From the NCBI GenBank assembly GCA_921293015.1, contig OV121085.1, forward strand, positions 25,247,911-25,311,910: DNA of 64,000 nt, written 5' to 3'. The DNA is from Phorcus lineatus (Eukaryota > Mollusca > Gastropoda > Trochida > Trochidae). The translations under genes and the position numbers were made by a program. A model generated the notes under the pieces. The model was not told where the DNA came from. It did no database searches and was given only the letters and a program-made list of their open reading frames with translations. Positions 50,187 through 62,890 of this stretch are shown here, one piece after another. Numbering within the stretch: the first letter of the stretch is position 1; each line of letters opens with the position of its first letter.

Positions 50187-50385
50187 CAGGTTGAATTTAA
50201 GTCCTGTCATCTTAAATACGTTATTTCATTTAATCATGTGATTGATATGTAAGTAATGTCATCAGATAAATGCATCACAGAAAGCTTCACACAGAGCATG
50301 AATTCATCACTATGTATATCATTTGATTCAATTATTGTCCTTCAAATGAAGAATAAACATAATTTATGAGGTTGTAGCTGAAATG
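50187..50385. repeat. dispersed repeat, copy 2 (uncertain)
   Basis: It shares anchors GCAGGTTGAATTTAAGTCCT and TTATGAGGTTGTAGC with the 39149 copy, same orientation, slightly shorter. Strongly eroded. Confidence 0.4.
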
Positions 50386-51439
50386 ATTTCTTTTATTTGC
50401 CAAAAAATTAACAGGAGCTAACAAGCATGAAATGCATGAAAATTATTTATACTAAACTAACTTAACATATAAATAACATTATCGTCCAAATATAAAACAC
50501 TGTAGTTTGGCTTAAATACAATTTTATCTGTCCGTAGACAAATTAACTACATCAATTTCAAAGGAAGTAATATTCAAATCTGAGAAGTAGAAGTATGTTA
50601 CCTTTCTGACTTTGGAGTGTTGAACAATTATGTATGAATATAAGATTCCAAGAAGATGAGAAGATATATATCAACGAAAGATAGATGCATGACAACGGCT
50701 TTCCCTTGTTGTATGTACGCTCACTATCAACTTCACGGGTTGACTAACAGACCACCAGCGTATACAAAAGATGTGTACATGAAATACATTTTCAAACAAT
50801 AGTTGATAAACGTCGAAGTGGATTTTAGTCTGGGAAAATATTACGAAAACCATACACACTTATATTACATAAAGAGCCCGATGGTAACTTGCTTTCATCA
50901 CATAAGTAATGAAAATGCTATCGTAAATAACTGCATGAATTAACAAGGTCGTTGGGGGTGTCATATTCAAATACGAAATATGTATTAATAAATATTATTT
51001 TTTATACACGTGAAATAATCATTCACAACCGAACATGAAACAATAAACTATATGGGAAATATGTATTTATTACGTTTTGTTTTTGTTGCATACGTTCAAA
51101 CTTCTTACGAGGCTAGCGTTTCAGACACATCAAAAGCTTGTTACTAACGTTTCCGTTGAGAGTCGCTTCAACTACGGCGTATCATACACTCTTCAAAAAG
51201 AGATACGTTATATCCAATTTCAGTTAAACGTATTTTAATGTGAAAAAACTCATTGTACAGAGTAAGATTATCCGGCGATGGTGTCATCAATAAGATTGAT
51301 GGATTGATCACAAATTAAAACATCAGTATCAATGAAAAGGCCTAGGGAGTGTCAGATTTCAATACCAGGTGTATCCACCCTTAGCGTTTAACACCCCTCG
51401 GCATCTCCATTGGAGGGGTATCGTCCCAAAACGCAGAAC
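50386..51439. other. AT-rich non-coding stretch
   Basis: Nothing recognised. It ends where LINE similarity begins. Confidence 0.45.
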
Positions 51440-51930
51440 GGTTAAAACAACAACATTTACGGTTGGCTGCACACACCTGACCCCTCAAACTGTAATGGAA
51501 TGTACCAAATATAAACATACACCTGTCTATGATAGAATATGCCCTTTCTGTGATAATGTTGAAGATGAATTGAATTTTTGTTGATGTTTGATGTTTTACC
51601 TATCTTTGATATAACGGATAAAAAATCAGTTTTTGTTAATATTATTAGCGTTCAGGATGCTGAAGGTGCCAAAGTTTTAGCTATTATAGTGACAAATATG
51701 ATTTTAAGGCGCCAAAGGTTTGTCTAAAATGTTTATCTATTCATTTTAGTATCTTTTTATAATTTTTAATTCATTATTTGTTCATATGTATATTATTGTT
51801 TAAGACTAGTGTCTCCTAAGCCCTACGCGGCTGGTTGTCAGTTTTTTTAGTTTTGCTAAATACATATTTTGTTTTTAACATGTAACTGACGAGTGACACT
51901 TAAATAAAATATTTTTGTCTGTCTGTCCGT
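51440..51930 (+). mobile_element. LINE 3' end with (TGTC)n tail
   Basis: The plus strand encodes the last part of a LINE ORF2: MECTKYKHTPVYDRICPFCD then NVEDELNFC, matching the ETGKY..P...R.CPFC..VEDE pattern. In another frame it continues LMFDVLPIFDITDKKSVFVN and ends LRRQRFV and a stop. One frameshift separates them. The 3'UTR ends CACTTAAATAAA, a T-rich stretch and TGTCTGTCTGTC at about 51919-51930. The tail matches that of the copy at 27641, so both belong to one family or close relatives. Strongly 5'-truncated. Confidence 0.75.
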
Positions 51931-54054
51931 ATACCGATTGTTGCGTTTAGGATTTTTCATATTTTGGCTTTCTGCGTGTTGACACACAATATGATTAATA
52001 CACAATTACACTATACACTATATATACACAATTTAGATATTAAACTATAATGGAATCGATTGTTGTGTTTAGCATGTATTCTACTATGCATTATATAAAA
52101 AAGTCTTATCTTTTCTGCGTTTTGTGCTTTTAATTCTACCATATTAACCAGCCATAGTCGAATTGGAATGTCAATGTTTCAAACAACTTTATATACTGAT
52201 AAATTATGCATTGGAGAATGAATTATTAACATCAAGTTTAGGTATGATTTCATAGGTAAATGGTCTACTCAAAACACACTAAAAGATCAAAGATCCTCGT
52301 CTAAATGTTTGTCGTTACAATACGTTACTACTCAGTATTTCCCAACAAACATAAATAAACATATATAATGTTGTCATAATGTGTTGAATATGTTGTCACA
52401 GTGTCTTACTACTCAGTATCAAAAGATATCCCTGGGAGGGATCCTTTACCGTGACGCTCTACTCACTGTGTGATTGGACCAGTCCATTACTTCATTAGAT
52501 GTGACTAGCCTGACAAGTCATTAATTGTTTCTGCGTTATGGCAATTCTGCATTTTGGCTTTCTGCGTTTTGACGGGGAACCATTGGAGGCAATGAGCCGT
52601 TGTTTCTTCTACTGCCTGGACAGACAGTTGCCTACCAGGGCAACAGCAGCATTGCTTCTCAATATGGTACAGTCACCTGTCAAAGCTCTCTGTGACGACG
52701 CTATCAGCTGATTTGTCCACAATAATTGGAACATTTAAACATTGAAAAGTCCGTATAACTTGAGCTCTGTTATGTTTTTTGTCGTGAGTGGTCATGCGGG
52801 GATGTTCCGAGTTTCATTTACGCGTGTTTATATGTTTGAAAATATGTGAAAATAAATTAAGAGATGAAACAAGTGCCCGGTCTACAAACCAGCCTAGCTC
52901 GCGGTATCCAATACAGGTATTACACGTACACACCAGCCATGAGCGGTACTAGATCTCACGGTCAGAAACAACTCAGATACGATTGAAAGTTTCAATGAGT
53001 GAATCTGATAAAAGCGCCAATAAGTTCATTTCAGTGACCAACGGTACACATTGATTGTTTCCCATCCTTCTAAAATGTCCGTCTCACCTCTTAATGAACG
53101 ATACCACGAGAAAACAGTTGACATCATCAACGCTAAAAAAATTACATAACGATATCTATAAGGTCAGTGTCATTCAACAGTAACAAAATTAAATTCTAAA
53201 GATATTATATATTTAAATGAACTGAAGAGACACTTTTAAATTATGAATGAATGAATGAACTGCTAACATGTTATACTTATAACTTATATATCTGTTTTCA
53301 TTGCTAAACGTGCGTAATTGATAATACTAGCTTTGGAGGACATTGCAATTATTCATCAAGGAATCTTAGCAAATGTTTATAAACTAGGCTATAATTTCAA
53401 AACTGTATAATACGTACAATGGAGTCGAACATCTCTATGCGATAAATCAACGATTGTAGAACATTCAATGGTTTTGATGATATAATTTGAAAATTAAAAG
53501 GTTTTAGATTGGCAGTTTTAGTCTCTGCATACAGCGACATATTTAACAAAGGAGCTGCTTAACATGACTTTTGAGTTATGACAGTACTGATAAATAAAGG
53601 TGGATATACATTATGGAATACTTTAGAAAGAAAAGTGCATACATTACATAACATCTACGATATTTCATACTTTTTAAAGAAGCGCTTTGGAAGTTGTTGG
53701 TACCAATGGTGTCATTTTATAGTTAAGAACTGTCTTATTATGAAAAGTATCAATTTAAAGGCTAATCCGTTCAGTATGGCGATAAAAATATTATAAATTA
53801 CTATGTATCGTTTTGTGCTTGACAGTCTCCCGAAGGCAATATAAAATTTCCTCGGTCCTTGTTACTCTCTGTCCCTTTCTCTCTTTCTTCCCCCTTTTTC
53901 TCACCACTTTCTATCCCTGTCTGCCTCTATAACCTTCCTTACCTATACATCTCAAGTCTAGGGATATTATAACGTGGCATATTTGGGCCCAAACATTGAG
54001 CCTTTCCGCTTCCCCAACGGATTACGATCTGTTGACAGTCAACAGGGTACACAA
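51931..54054. other. non-coding stretch
   Basis: Contains two copies of a TTTTGGCTTTCTGCGT word (51962 and 52554) in unrelated surroundings, and a balanced patch at 52400-53090. A CT-rich run lies at 53865-53915. No exon or element could be supported. Confidence 0.4.
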
Positions 54055-55010
54055 AAGGCCGATGGTGGCTGTAAGTCCGCTATACAGCTGTGTTGGACTG
54101 GTGGCCACATGAAACATAAACATTGAAGGCTGAATATCTGCTATACAGCTGTGTTGGACTGGTGACCACATGAAACATAAACATTGAAGGCTAAAGATCT
54201 GCTATACAGCTGTGTTAGACTGGTGGCCACATGAAACATCAACATTGAAGGCTGAATATCTGCTATACAGCTGTGTTAGACTGGTGACCACATGAAACAT
54301 AAACATTGAAGGCTGAAGATCTGCTATACAGCCGTGTTTGGCTGGTGGCCACATGAAACATAAACATTGAAGGCTAAAGATCCGCTATACAGCTGTGTTT
54401 GACTTGTGGCCACATGAAACATAAACATTGAAGGCTGAAGATCCGCTATACAGCTGTGTTTGACTGGTGGCCACATGAAACATAAACATTGAAGGCTGAA
54501 GATCCGCTATACAGCTGTGTTAGACTGGTGACCACATGAAACATAAACATTGAAGGCTGAAGATCCGCTATACAGCTGTGTTGGACTGGTAGCCACATGA
54601 ATCATAAACATTGAAGGCTTAAGATCTGCTATACAGCTGTGTTGGACTGGTGACCACATGAAACATAAACATTGAAGGCTAAAATCTGCTATACAGCTGT
54701 GTTAGACTGGTGGCCACATGAAACATAAACATTGAAGGCTTAAGATCTGCTATACAGCTGTGTTGGACTGGTAGCCACATGAAACTTAAACATTGGAGGC
54801 TGAATATCTGCAATACAGCTGTGTTGGACTGGTAGCCACATGAAACATAAACATTGAAGGCTGAATATCTGCAATACAGCTGTGTTAAACTGGTAGCCAC
54901 TAGAACATTAACATTGAACGATGGAGGTCCGCTATACAGCTGCGTTGGACTGGTGTCCACAAGAAACATTAACATTGAAGGCTGAAGGTCACCTATACAG
55001 CTGCGTGGGA
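54055..55010. repeat. 61-bp minisatellite, ~16 units
   Basis: GATCTGCTATACAGCTGTGT, TGGACTGGTGACCACATGAA and ACATAAACATTGAAGGCTGA recur at about 61 bp. The right-most units diverge most (CCACTAGAACATTAACATTG). The 130-codon minus-strand ORF over it is repetitive and a by-product. Confidence 0.95.
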
Positions 55011-55739
55011 CTGGTGACTGGTCTCTATTTAGGTGCATTAGACTGGTGGGCACATACCAGGCCACCTGCATCCCTATACTATTTCCTCTCCAAATGAAAT
55101 TCTTTTACAACTTATTCTCTCCTTACTTTACACCGAACAACAATGTGGGCCTCTCCTACAGAACTGACTCACCCAAAAGCGTTCACTTTCAAACTTATTA
55201 ACTGCCTCTTCAGTTGAACATTAACTCCTCGGATAGACTCCCCCCCCCCCCCCCCCCCCAAATAGTCAATTTCAGTAAAAAAAAACGCATCACCAGTTCC
55301 TCGGAAATAAATAATAGATTTTCTGTTTATAAATTTAAAGTCACATTACAGATGTAAACAAATAGAAATAATGCGATATAATTTTTAATTTGGAATTTAT
55401 TTATGTATGACATTGCAAAACAGTATAAGTAAATGATTGTTCCTATCGATCATTTAAACGACTTAAACGTGAACATAACATGAATTCATGACAGCGCCGA
55501 GCGAGTGTGACGTTGAGCTACCACACAGGGTACATGTATCTACAGTATTGTCGGAAATGCTGGAAACATCCTTATTGGGGTTTTACTTTAATTTAACTGA
55601 AAACCAGACAACACTTTTTTAAATATATGATCAAAATATTACTGCCTTTCTAGAAAATATTAAGCATTAATGCAAAATATTTCTTGAGAGGCTTTTACAG
55701 TAGCAAAACTTATTTACCCTCATTTTTTTCAAACAACAG
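55011..55739. other. non-coding stretch with poly(C)
   Basis: A run of about 18-19 C (55241-55259) is the only notable feature. It can be a sequencing-length uncertainty or an i-motif/G-quadruplex former. Confidence 0.5.
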
Positions 55740-55813
55740 AAATCTAAAACGATTTAAAGGCACACCAACATTTCGTATACGAAACGACAACATCAGTGAC
55801 GATAGCCAACCAG
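55740..55813 (+). CDS. candidate 74-nt coding exon
   Basis: The acceptor has a T-rich tract (CCTCATTTTTTTCAAACAACAG), and the donor is CCAACCAG/GTAATG. Only one frame is open over the exon. With 1 nt completing a codon it reads NLKRFKGTPTFRIRNDNISD and DSQP, leaving 1 nt, so phases are 2 in and 1 out. Composition is more balanced than its flanks. The peptide is basic then acidic and I do not recognise it. A chance open frame over 24 codons is not rare. Confidence 0.35.
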
Positions 55814-57644
55814 GTAATGAACCTAGTAAATTAACATACAAATATATACGTATAGGTTGATAAAGTTGATTCTAAGAGACCGGACGTATTTAATGCAAGG
55901 CTGCATTAAATCCGAATGAACTACGATAGCGGAAATATTCCAATTTGGTTACTGCCAAAAGGGCGAAGAAGGCAGCAGCTATCTTAATCCATACAATGCT
56001 TATACCAATTTTTCTAATCGGTTGAGTTACAAGAGTACTTAATAAACAATTTCAAATCCTGTATTCTCAGTTAAGAGTTTTGGTTAATACAAAAGCACTC
56101 ATTCCTAGTTCATTTTAAAATATACAACCATATTTTTATATGACTTGAAAGACGGGCAGAAACATCATAAAGCCTTTGTTAAAAGACAAAAAGGTCCAAA
56201 ACATGTTTTTCTTTGAGAATTTGAGCAAGACTGGTTTTTATTCTTAGAAACTGATGAGTTCCATGAGTTGCATGAGTTCTCTTCCTTGTTCAGAGTTATT
56301 TATGAAACAGAAAGTAGAGAAGCAGATCTGCTAGACTGACAGTTTATACAAGAAGTTGATATCTGAAAGTTTTTTGTTACTGTTTGCTATGTTTTAATTC
56401 AACCTTGGCGAATTTTTGCCACTATATAGACTCATACAGTAAAAACAGCTAGTCAAATCATATTGATTATATTTACCTACCTCAGTGATACAATTTTATG
56501 AAATCTTTAAACTTGGTCAAAGTACATGATTTCTGCATAATTTTTAATACAGCCATAGTATTAAAAAAATATCTAAATGAATTAATATTTGAGTAAATGA
56601 CTCAAATCTAATTTAAAATATTGGGATTTTTTTCTTTATTGACACCCCAGCTTTCATCGTGTGTTCCCCTCATAGCTCAAAATTTATGTAAAAAATTTGA
56701 TTTTTTATCAACCCCACATGTGCCAACATAGATGTGATGCTCTGAGATTGGTACGGTTACACTGAATTTATCACTCTTGACTTGAAAACGTGTAGATTTT
56801 GTGACAAATCTCTTCAAAGAAAGGTTAATCATGTTGACATTTTTAGAAATTACAACATAAGCTGTAATGGTCCTGAATATTTACAAAAACAACTTTTGCC
56901 CTTGTACCGAAAATATGTGAATAAAACCAGATTTGTGCTACCAAGTGCTACTCTCACACATCAGTGCACCCTTCACCTTGCAAAATAAGGAAGTAACTGG
57001 CTGTTGTTATCAATATTACTTGGCAAATCTTGACAAAAAGACTATTATCATGTGTATGGAATTCATTTGGGATCTTTAGTTCAACCCGTTAATCAAATGC
57101 GTCTCTCTGCTTTGGATGGGTAAATACAGTTGACACTGACAAGATTTTGTGATTAAGTATCCTTTGTTGAATTTGTGTTTTCCCAGAGTTTTGGTTTTGA
57201 TGTTTCATAGTGACTTTTGACTTTAAAGCATACACTAAAGTTTGGCCAGTTGGATCGAAAGAATGGCACTAGTCACGTCACAACTACAAATATTCACTCT
57301 CATTTCTCAGTATAATGTAATTATATATCACTCTCAGTCTTTACAAATATCCCTTCAATGCTGTAAACCATCTTACAAAGAGAGAAATATCTCGAGATAT
57401 AAATTGTGTAAAATTTTCTAAATTTTGGATAAATGATCATATTCCTTAGGGATATTCACAATTCTGATTCTGGATTATACCCTCAGTAAAAGCCTTGTTT
57501 CCATAAACCATTACGGTAATTTCAAACATAATCATTAATAAGATATGTTATCCATTCAAATCAAATTTCTTTTAGGAATACACTAACTTTAAAATGGCCT
57601 TGTAAAATAAAATTATGACATTTTATCGACCACACTTATATCAT
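55814..57644. other. AT-rich non-coding stretch
   Basis: Contains a 68-codon plus-strand ORF (56782-56988) with CRFCDKSLQRKVNH, which hints at a zinc-finger-like Cys pair but lacks a full motif. Long T- and A-rich runs throughout. Confidence 0.4.
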
Positions 57645-57821
57645 ATACCAAGGAGGACACACCAGGATGGTAACAATGTAAATGAGCATTTACATTTTCC
57701 TTGTTTACTTATCATTAGGGACACACAAGGATGGTAACAACGTAAATGAGCATTTATATTTTCTTTGATTTCTTCATATATATATATGAAGTGTGTCACT
57801 AATTATTTATATATAATTGTG

Positions 57822-57865
<44 letters not shown>

Positions 57866-57900
57866 GTGACACACCCGGATGGTAACAACGTAAATGGACA
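57645..57900. repeat. triplicated segment with inverted repeat and (TA)n
   Basis: ACACACMAGGATGGTAACAA plus GTAAATGAGCATTTA occurs at about 57656, 57721 and 57871. Between the second and third, GTGTGTCACTAATTATTTA (57790-57808) is the inverted complement of AATTAGTGACACAC (57861-57874), with a (TA)n run of about 30 bases in the loop. Confidence 0.8.
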
Positions 57901-58737
57901 TTTATCAACGCCTCTTTTATATGACATAGTGGTGCTGAGCCTGTGAGTTACACAGCTCGTGTGTTTGCACGGAAAAAATTGTATTCTATCTCTTCATATG
58001 TCATATTTCCTATTACCCCTGCTTCTTTAATCGAATTGAGTTTTCCTAGGTCTTCGTAGGACGTAATACCAATTCATTTGTCAATTTTATCCGTATAATA
58101 TACGAGAAGATATTTTAGAAATTTCCTTGTAATTAAAAAACCCATCGACACAGTAATTAAACAGCGTATTTTGATGTGCATGACATCATATCATTTTTAT
58201 ATCAACGCCAAACAACATAATTAAAAACACCGTAGAACAAAATCTTTACACTTCCTCTTTCCTTGTCCGAACTTCGGTCTAGAAATTACGCATTCCAATG
58301 TTTGAAATATAATCTATGAAATATTACTTCAAGAGATCAATTTGAGAAAAACAGTAATTTGCAGTAAGCGTTTTGAACTCAAACATATATATAATACTTC
58401 AAGAAATTAGTTTGAAGAAAAAACCCAAATATTAACAGTATGCTTTTTAAACTTGTGCACAATTTATTACATACTAAGATTTATTATTTCTATTGCCTTG
58501 GTTACTCAATCCATTACTTTTTCCAGAAATATAAAAATGGTTAACATGATTGTTAAAATATAGTCATTTGTTGCAATTATTTATAATTGCATTTCGATTT
58601 CATTCTTCTCTGGTAATACTTTTTTTTCAAAATAATATTTATTGTTAAACATTATGATAATTTCTGAGTTTTTACATTAATTTTTAGAATTTTATCAATC
58701 ATTGGTAATTGATAAAGCGTTCATCAATTAAGCAGGA
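57901..58737. other. AT-rich non-coding stretch
   Basis: No repeat or motif recognised. The left end of the neighbouring element copy may lie inside this region's last bases. Confidence 0.4.
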
Positions 58738-59350
58738 TAATGATTTATTAAAAACACTTTGTGCAGTACCAAACCACATGAACTGTTTCATTCTCTTTTG
58801 TTTGTGGCATATAAGTTACTATCAAAATCAAATGCATTTTCACCATAACTGTCTTTTTGTTAGTCCTGTATTCAGCAAAACTGAGGGATCGTCTGGTCTC
58901 TCGTGCAAAAATTAGAATTTTGGCATGTTGAAATAGACAAAAGGGGTCATATTTTCGAAATTTCCATTTTGTTATTTTTATAATAGAATGTCACATATCG
59001 ACTCTCTTCGAAGAAAATCAGTCCAATCACACTGACTTTGTGCAAAGGAACAAACATGACTAATTTTCAAAGCAGTTGATAACTTATAAAGGATTGAGTA
59101 GAGAAAAATAGAAATTAGTATTTTCAAGATATTGACCCCTGGTCACGTCAATGACCTGCCAAACTTGTTACGGTTAATTGTTGGGTATTGTAAACATATT
59201 CCTTAAAGAAGAATAGTTCTACACATCTGTATCAAAAATTCAACATCATACTTTTTTTCGCAATGCTACGATACCTCAATGGTATCCCAAATTACATGAT
59301 ATTTGCACTAGTATACCCAGGTATTTGAACAAACTTTTGATATGCAGCTG
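58738..59350. mobile_element. second copy of the 20-kb inverted-repeat element
   Basis: Relative to 19876-20487 this copy is reversed. Matching anchors in order are CTCTCGTGCAAAAATTAGAA with TTTTGGCATG (58898-58926), AGGGGTCATATTTT, CAATCACACTGACTTTGTGC, and the end CCAAATTACATGATATTTGC with TTGAACAAACTTTTGATATG and CAGCTG (59287-59350). Only the right terminal repeat is clear. The left start is set by the length of the other copy and is uncertain. Divergence suggests an old family. Confidence 0.6.
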
Positions 59351-62300
59351 TTTACTATGCCTTTTTTTCACCCATCAATTGATGAAATTATTTCTTTTTT
59401 AATTGTTTATATTAAGTTATATAATAGCATACGAATTGTTGCTGTGTTGACCAATGTAGCAAAACCATGACAAGAAACTTGTAATTACTGATAGGTTGTG
59501 CCCTTCTGATTACTATATTTAGGTTTAGGTAATTCTGCGTTAAGTATATTGGTTACTGTCAACTCTTGTTGAAAAGGATGAAGTATGTCATGACATAACT
59601 GAAAAGTTTAATCTTCAGATTATCAATGACCATAGTCAAGGCCTTTTACTTTCGGAGAAAGTCATGGAAGCTATTTTATTTTTCTAAAAAACCCATATGT
59701 TTTGTGATTACTGTCTAGTTATTTATATGCTGGATGAGCCTCGACAGCATGGATGGTTCCGGCAGGTCTGATATCTCTTCATGATTTGTCACTAACTAGG
59801 ACTTTATCCGTTATGAAGTTTATAACAAGGTGAAAGTTAAACACGCCTATGAATGACGGCGAGGCGGAGTTGCATCAGTCCAGTCACGCATCATAGACAT
59901 GCGATCCCGGCTCCTTCAGATTCGCTCTTCACCCTTCGACGCACCAGTAACGGTGACACGTGAGCTTGTTGAAACCTTAATTAATTTTACACATGGTATG
60001 TCTTACTATATATAAATTTTTAAAAAACAAATCGCGTTATTTCTTTATTTCAAAAAGACTCTTTTATAATGGTGTTGATTTTAAAACAAAAATAAAAACA
60101 CTCAAGGAATGTTTTTGAAATCACAACGGTCTCGAAGGATATATAAAAAGGTTAAAATAGGGCACAAGTTAAACATATTTTTTTAACTTCCTACGATGAT
60201 GTTTTAGAAGCATTAAGTGTTTTCCGTTCACTGGGGTAAATGATTCTAACAATGTATAACAACGCTTAGATGTGCGCGCTGATCAAGTGCCACCCTATAA
60301 AATCAAATGACCGATGCGTCTTTGAAAGGGCCCTTGAACAGCGGGTATTTGCTAATGCTTATGCATTATTTATCATCAATAGTCGCCAACTGTTGACATT
60401 TGAAATTCACAAACATTGGAAACTATAAGAACTATGTAACAAGCAAGGTCTGAGTGCATTTCATAAATCGACGTATTCCAACCTGCCCTGTATAAGAATG
60501 TATCGGAGCCCGGGAGACAGCGCGTGTTTTAGGGAACAATCCGTCTCTTGTTGGAGCCCGTATCGGCCACGGCGCAGTCGCCTCCTCGGCAAACACACTG
60601 CAAACATGCATGGAGTCAATTCGTATCCCGACATACCTTCCTACACCGACACCCACACAACAGTAATACACATTATGAACAATTTTCACAGACAATTGTT
60701 CTTCGAATAGGTTGGTTGTTGAATAAACACTGTATGATTCACTTTAGAATTAAACATTTTGAAAAACAAATGTGAATCTGACATTGTTATATTTTCGATA
60801 TACACATCTGTGTATGTTCTCGGGAAACAGTAGTTACTCGAGAGTTGAAAAATTAATTGAAAATACTGAATTGTTCCAAACGTGATTGATTGACGCCCTC
60901 TCCGTTCAGAAGGATCCACACACACGAGGCACCACTTGAGGGAGGAAGGTAGGGAGGAGCATTGAACGTATGATAGGTGTAACGGGATAGGAATGTTTTC
61001 TTTCAAGCAATAAAATTCAAAGCTAAATTCACTTCTGTAATGTTAACTCTCTTACCAGTATTTTTTTTTAACACGGAAGAATAACGATTTCGTCGAGCTA
61101 TTTTATAGATCATTCTTTAGCATTATCAACATTATCAATATTATTGTTAATGACAAGGAATTAAGGATAATAATGTGTATTAATATTATTGTTGTTTTTG
61201 TTGTCGTTATTGATATTAATTTTATTTTCGAGAACGGTTAAAATCAATCAGATATATATAAAATATAAAAATATGATCTTAAATGGCAGTGCATTTTCTG
61301 AATCATAAAGATGTGGCATAACTTACAATCACTGCGAATGGCAAATGAAGAGTGGCAAATGTAACAGATGTCCATCAATCATTTCTTAAGTAAAACGACG
61401 AAAATCGAAATAGGCACTAAAAAATTTTAAAATGATAGTACCTTAAAAATAAAATTTGTAACTGGTCGTCAGTAAAATATCACTCAATCAATCTGTATAT
61501 CCGTACTTAAAGGCAACAGGCCTGTAGTTCATTAATCACATTATCTAATTATTTTTTTATACAATATTTCTTCTATATAACATTGCATAGTAAATGTACA
61601 TTGCAAGATTCTGTAATAATTTAGTATTCGTATTTGTTAGCAATGCCAAAGTTTTGTTCTATCTGGGTAATTATAAAAGTATTGTTGAAGATATAAGAAA
61701 CTGATGTCATCTAGACAGTGTACTAATTTAACATTACACCCATGGTAGTATATCAACTTATCCCAACTTAAAAACTTTTACGGGTGTAAACCGTGTTCGA
61801 ATAATGTAAAACATGTATAGAAATATATTATTTCAAATTACTTTCATAACAAGAGACAAGTCGACTTAGTGATGAAGAGACTTATAGCGAGTGGGGCCAG
61901 ACAGAAGCTATGTGTTAACACCCCGGGCCAGGAGTGCCACATGAGCAGTAGTCGATTCAAAAAGTCACGTTAGTATTTGGTGTTGCATGAAATCACGTAT
62001 GACATATAAAAAATGTTTATCTTGAAATGAAAATCTGGCAAGAGACATTATGGGTGTCAAACTAGTGATTGAAGGTGAATGATGTATGTTTAAGTGTGGG
62101 GACCACGCGAGTCCGTGCCAGGAAGGCAGTGGAGGGAATCTTGTGCCTGAAGCGGAGGGAAGTCTACGTGGTCACCCCAAATCTGTAGTTGCTCGTCTAC
62201 ACGTACTCTCCACTCGCACGTGCGCGCTGCCAACCTAAAGCATGCATTGATAAGGGGCTAAAAGAAATGTCACATAACGAGCTGACGTAGTGCCATGTAC

Positions 62301-62380
62301 ACTGGTCCACACTAACACACTCCCGTATATATCACGTCCAAGACCTGTTTGTCAATTCAGTGATCTTCTGGAAACTTACC
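59351..62380. other. non-coding stretch with GC-rich patches
   Basis: CpG-containing patches at 59840-59960 and 60490-60650 stand out from AT-rich flanks and might be regulatory, but have no exon. The short ORFs there have no domains. The segment from about 62060 is GC-balanced and leads into the promoter region. Confidence 0.4.
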
Positions 62381-62500
62381 TGATTTCTGGCGCTTCCATC
62401 GAGTTCCTGCGTGTCTTGGAGACCGTCACACGTTTACGCTAGTCCCGTTTCTCTACATACGTTGGTTAGGTCCAGTCACTGACAGTGGTCTGTTGACGAA
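62381..62500 (-). CDS. candidate first exon, minus strand (MEAPEI start)
   Basis: The minus strand has a perfect donor, AATCAG/GTAAGTTTCC (GT at 62379-62380), and 20 nt upstream of it an ATG in good context (CTCGATGG). Reading is MEAPEI, exiting in phase 2. Upstream sequence is GC-balanced, consistent with a 5'UTR. The exon's 5' limit is not visible, so the listed end is nominal. The phase fits the 1401-1481 exon read in its Gly-rich frame. Confidence 0.38.
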
Positions 62501-62800
62501 ACGCCACCTACCGGCAGCAACTCAAGTCATCGTATTGTCTTGTGAGTGCCCGAGAGTATCCCACTACACGACCAATCCAAGGGCGGTACCGTCCCGCCAG
62601 GCTTTCAGAGGCTCTTGGACTACTGGCACTGTCCGCTGCTGCCCAGTGCTGGCACCGTGCATATGAATGGATATAGATTGCAGGGTCAGTTTACGCCATG
62701 ACTCGACTGTTTGGGAGGCCTGCTGAAAAGCTACGTGACCACGACGCTTGAGACGGCTTCCTACACCTAGACCCGCGGTGTGAGTCTTAATCTGTTCTAG
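62501..62800. promoter_or_regulatory. candidate divergent promoter
   Basis: A GC-balanced block lies between first-exon candidates that point away from each other. It has a CCAAT motif in GACCAATCCAAG (about 62569) and GC boxes in both orientations in GGGCGGTACCGTCCCGCC (62581-62598). No TATA box was seen. CCAAT plus bidirectional GC boxes without TATA is the usual form of head-to-head promoters. Confidence 0.4.
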
Positions 62801-62890
62801 CCCCCGGTTGTCACATCACAATCCCACTGCTCAGTCAAGGGAGGAGAGATTCACGCTTACAATGCTTAAAAAAGAGTTAGCTCCAAACAG

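Noticed and set aside
56782-56988. CRFCDKSLQRKVNH as a zinc finger
   Set aside because: It has one Cys pair but no correctly spaced second pair, and it lies in AT-rich DNA.
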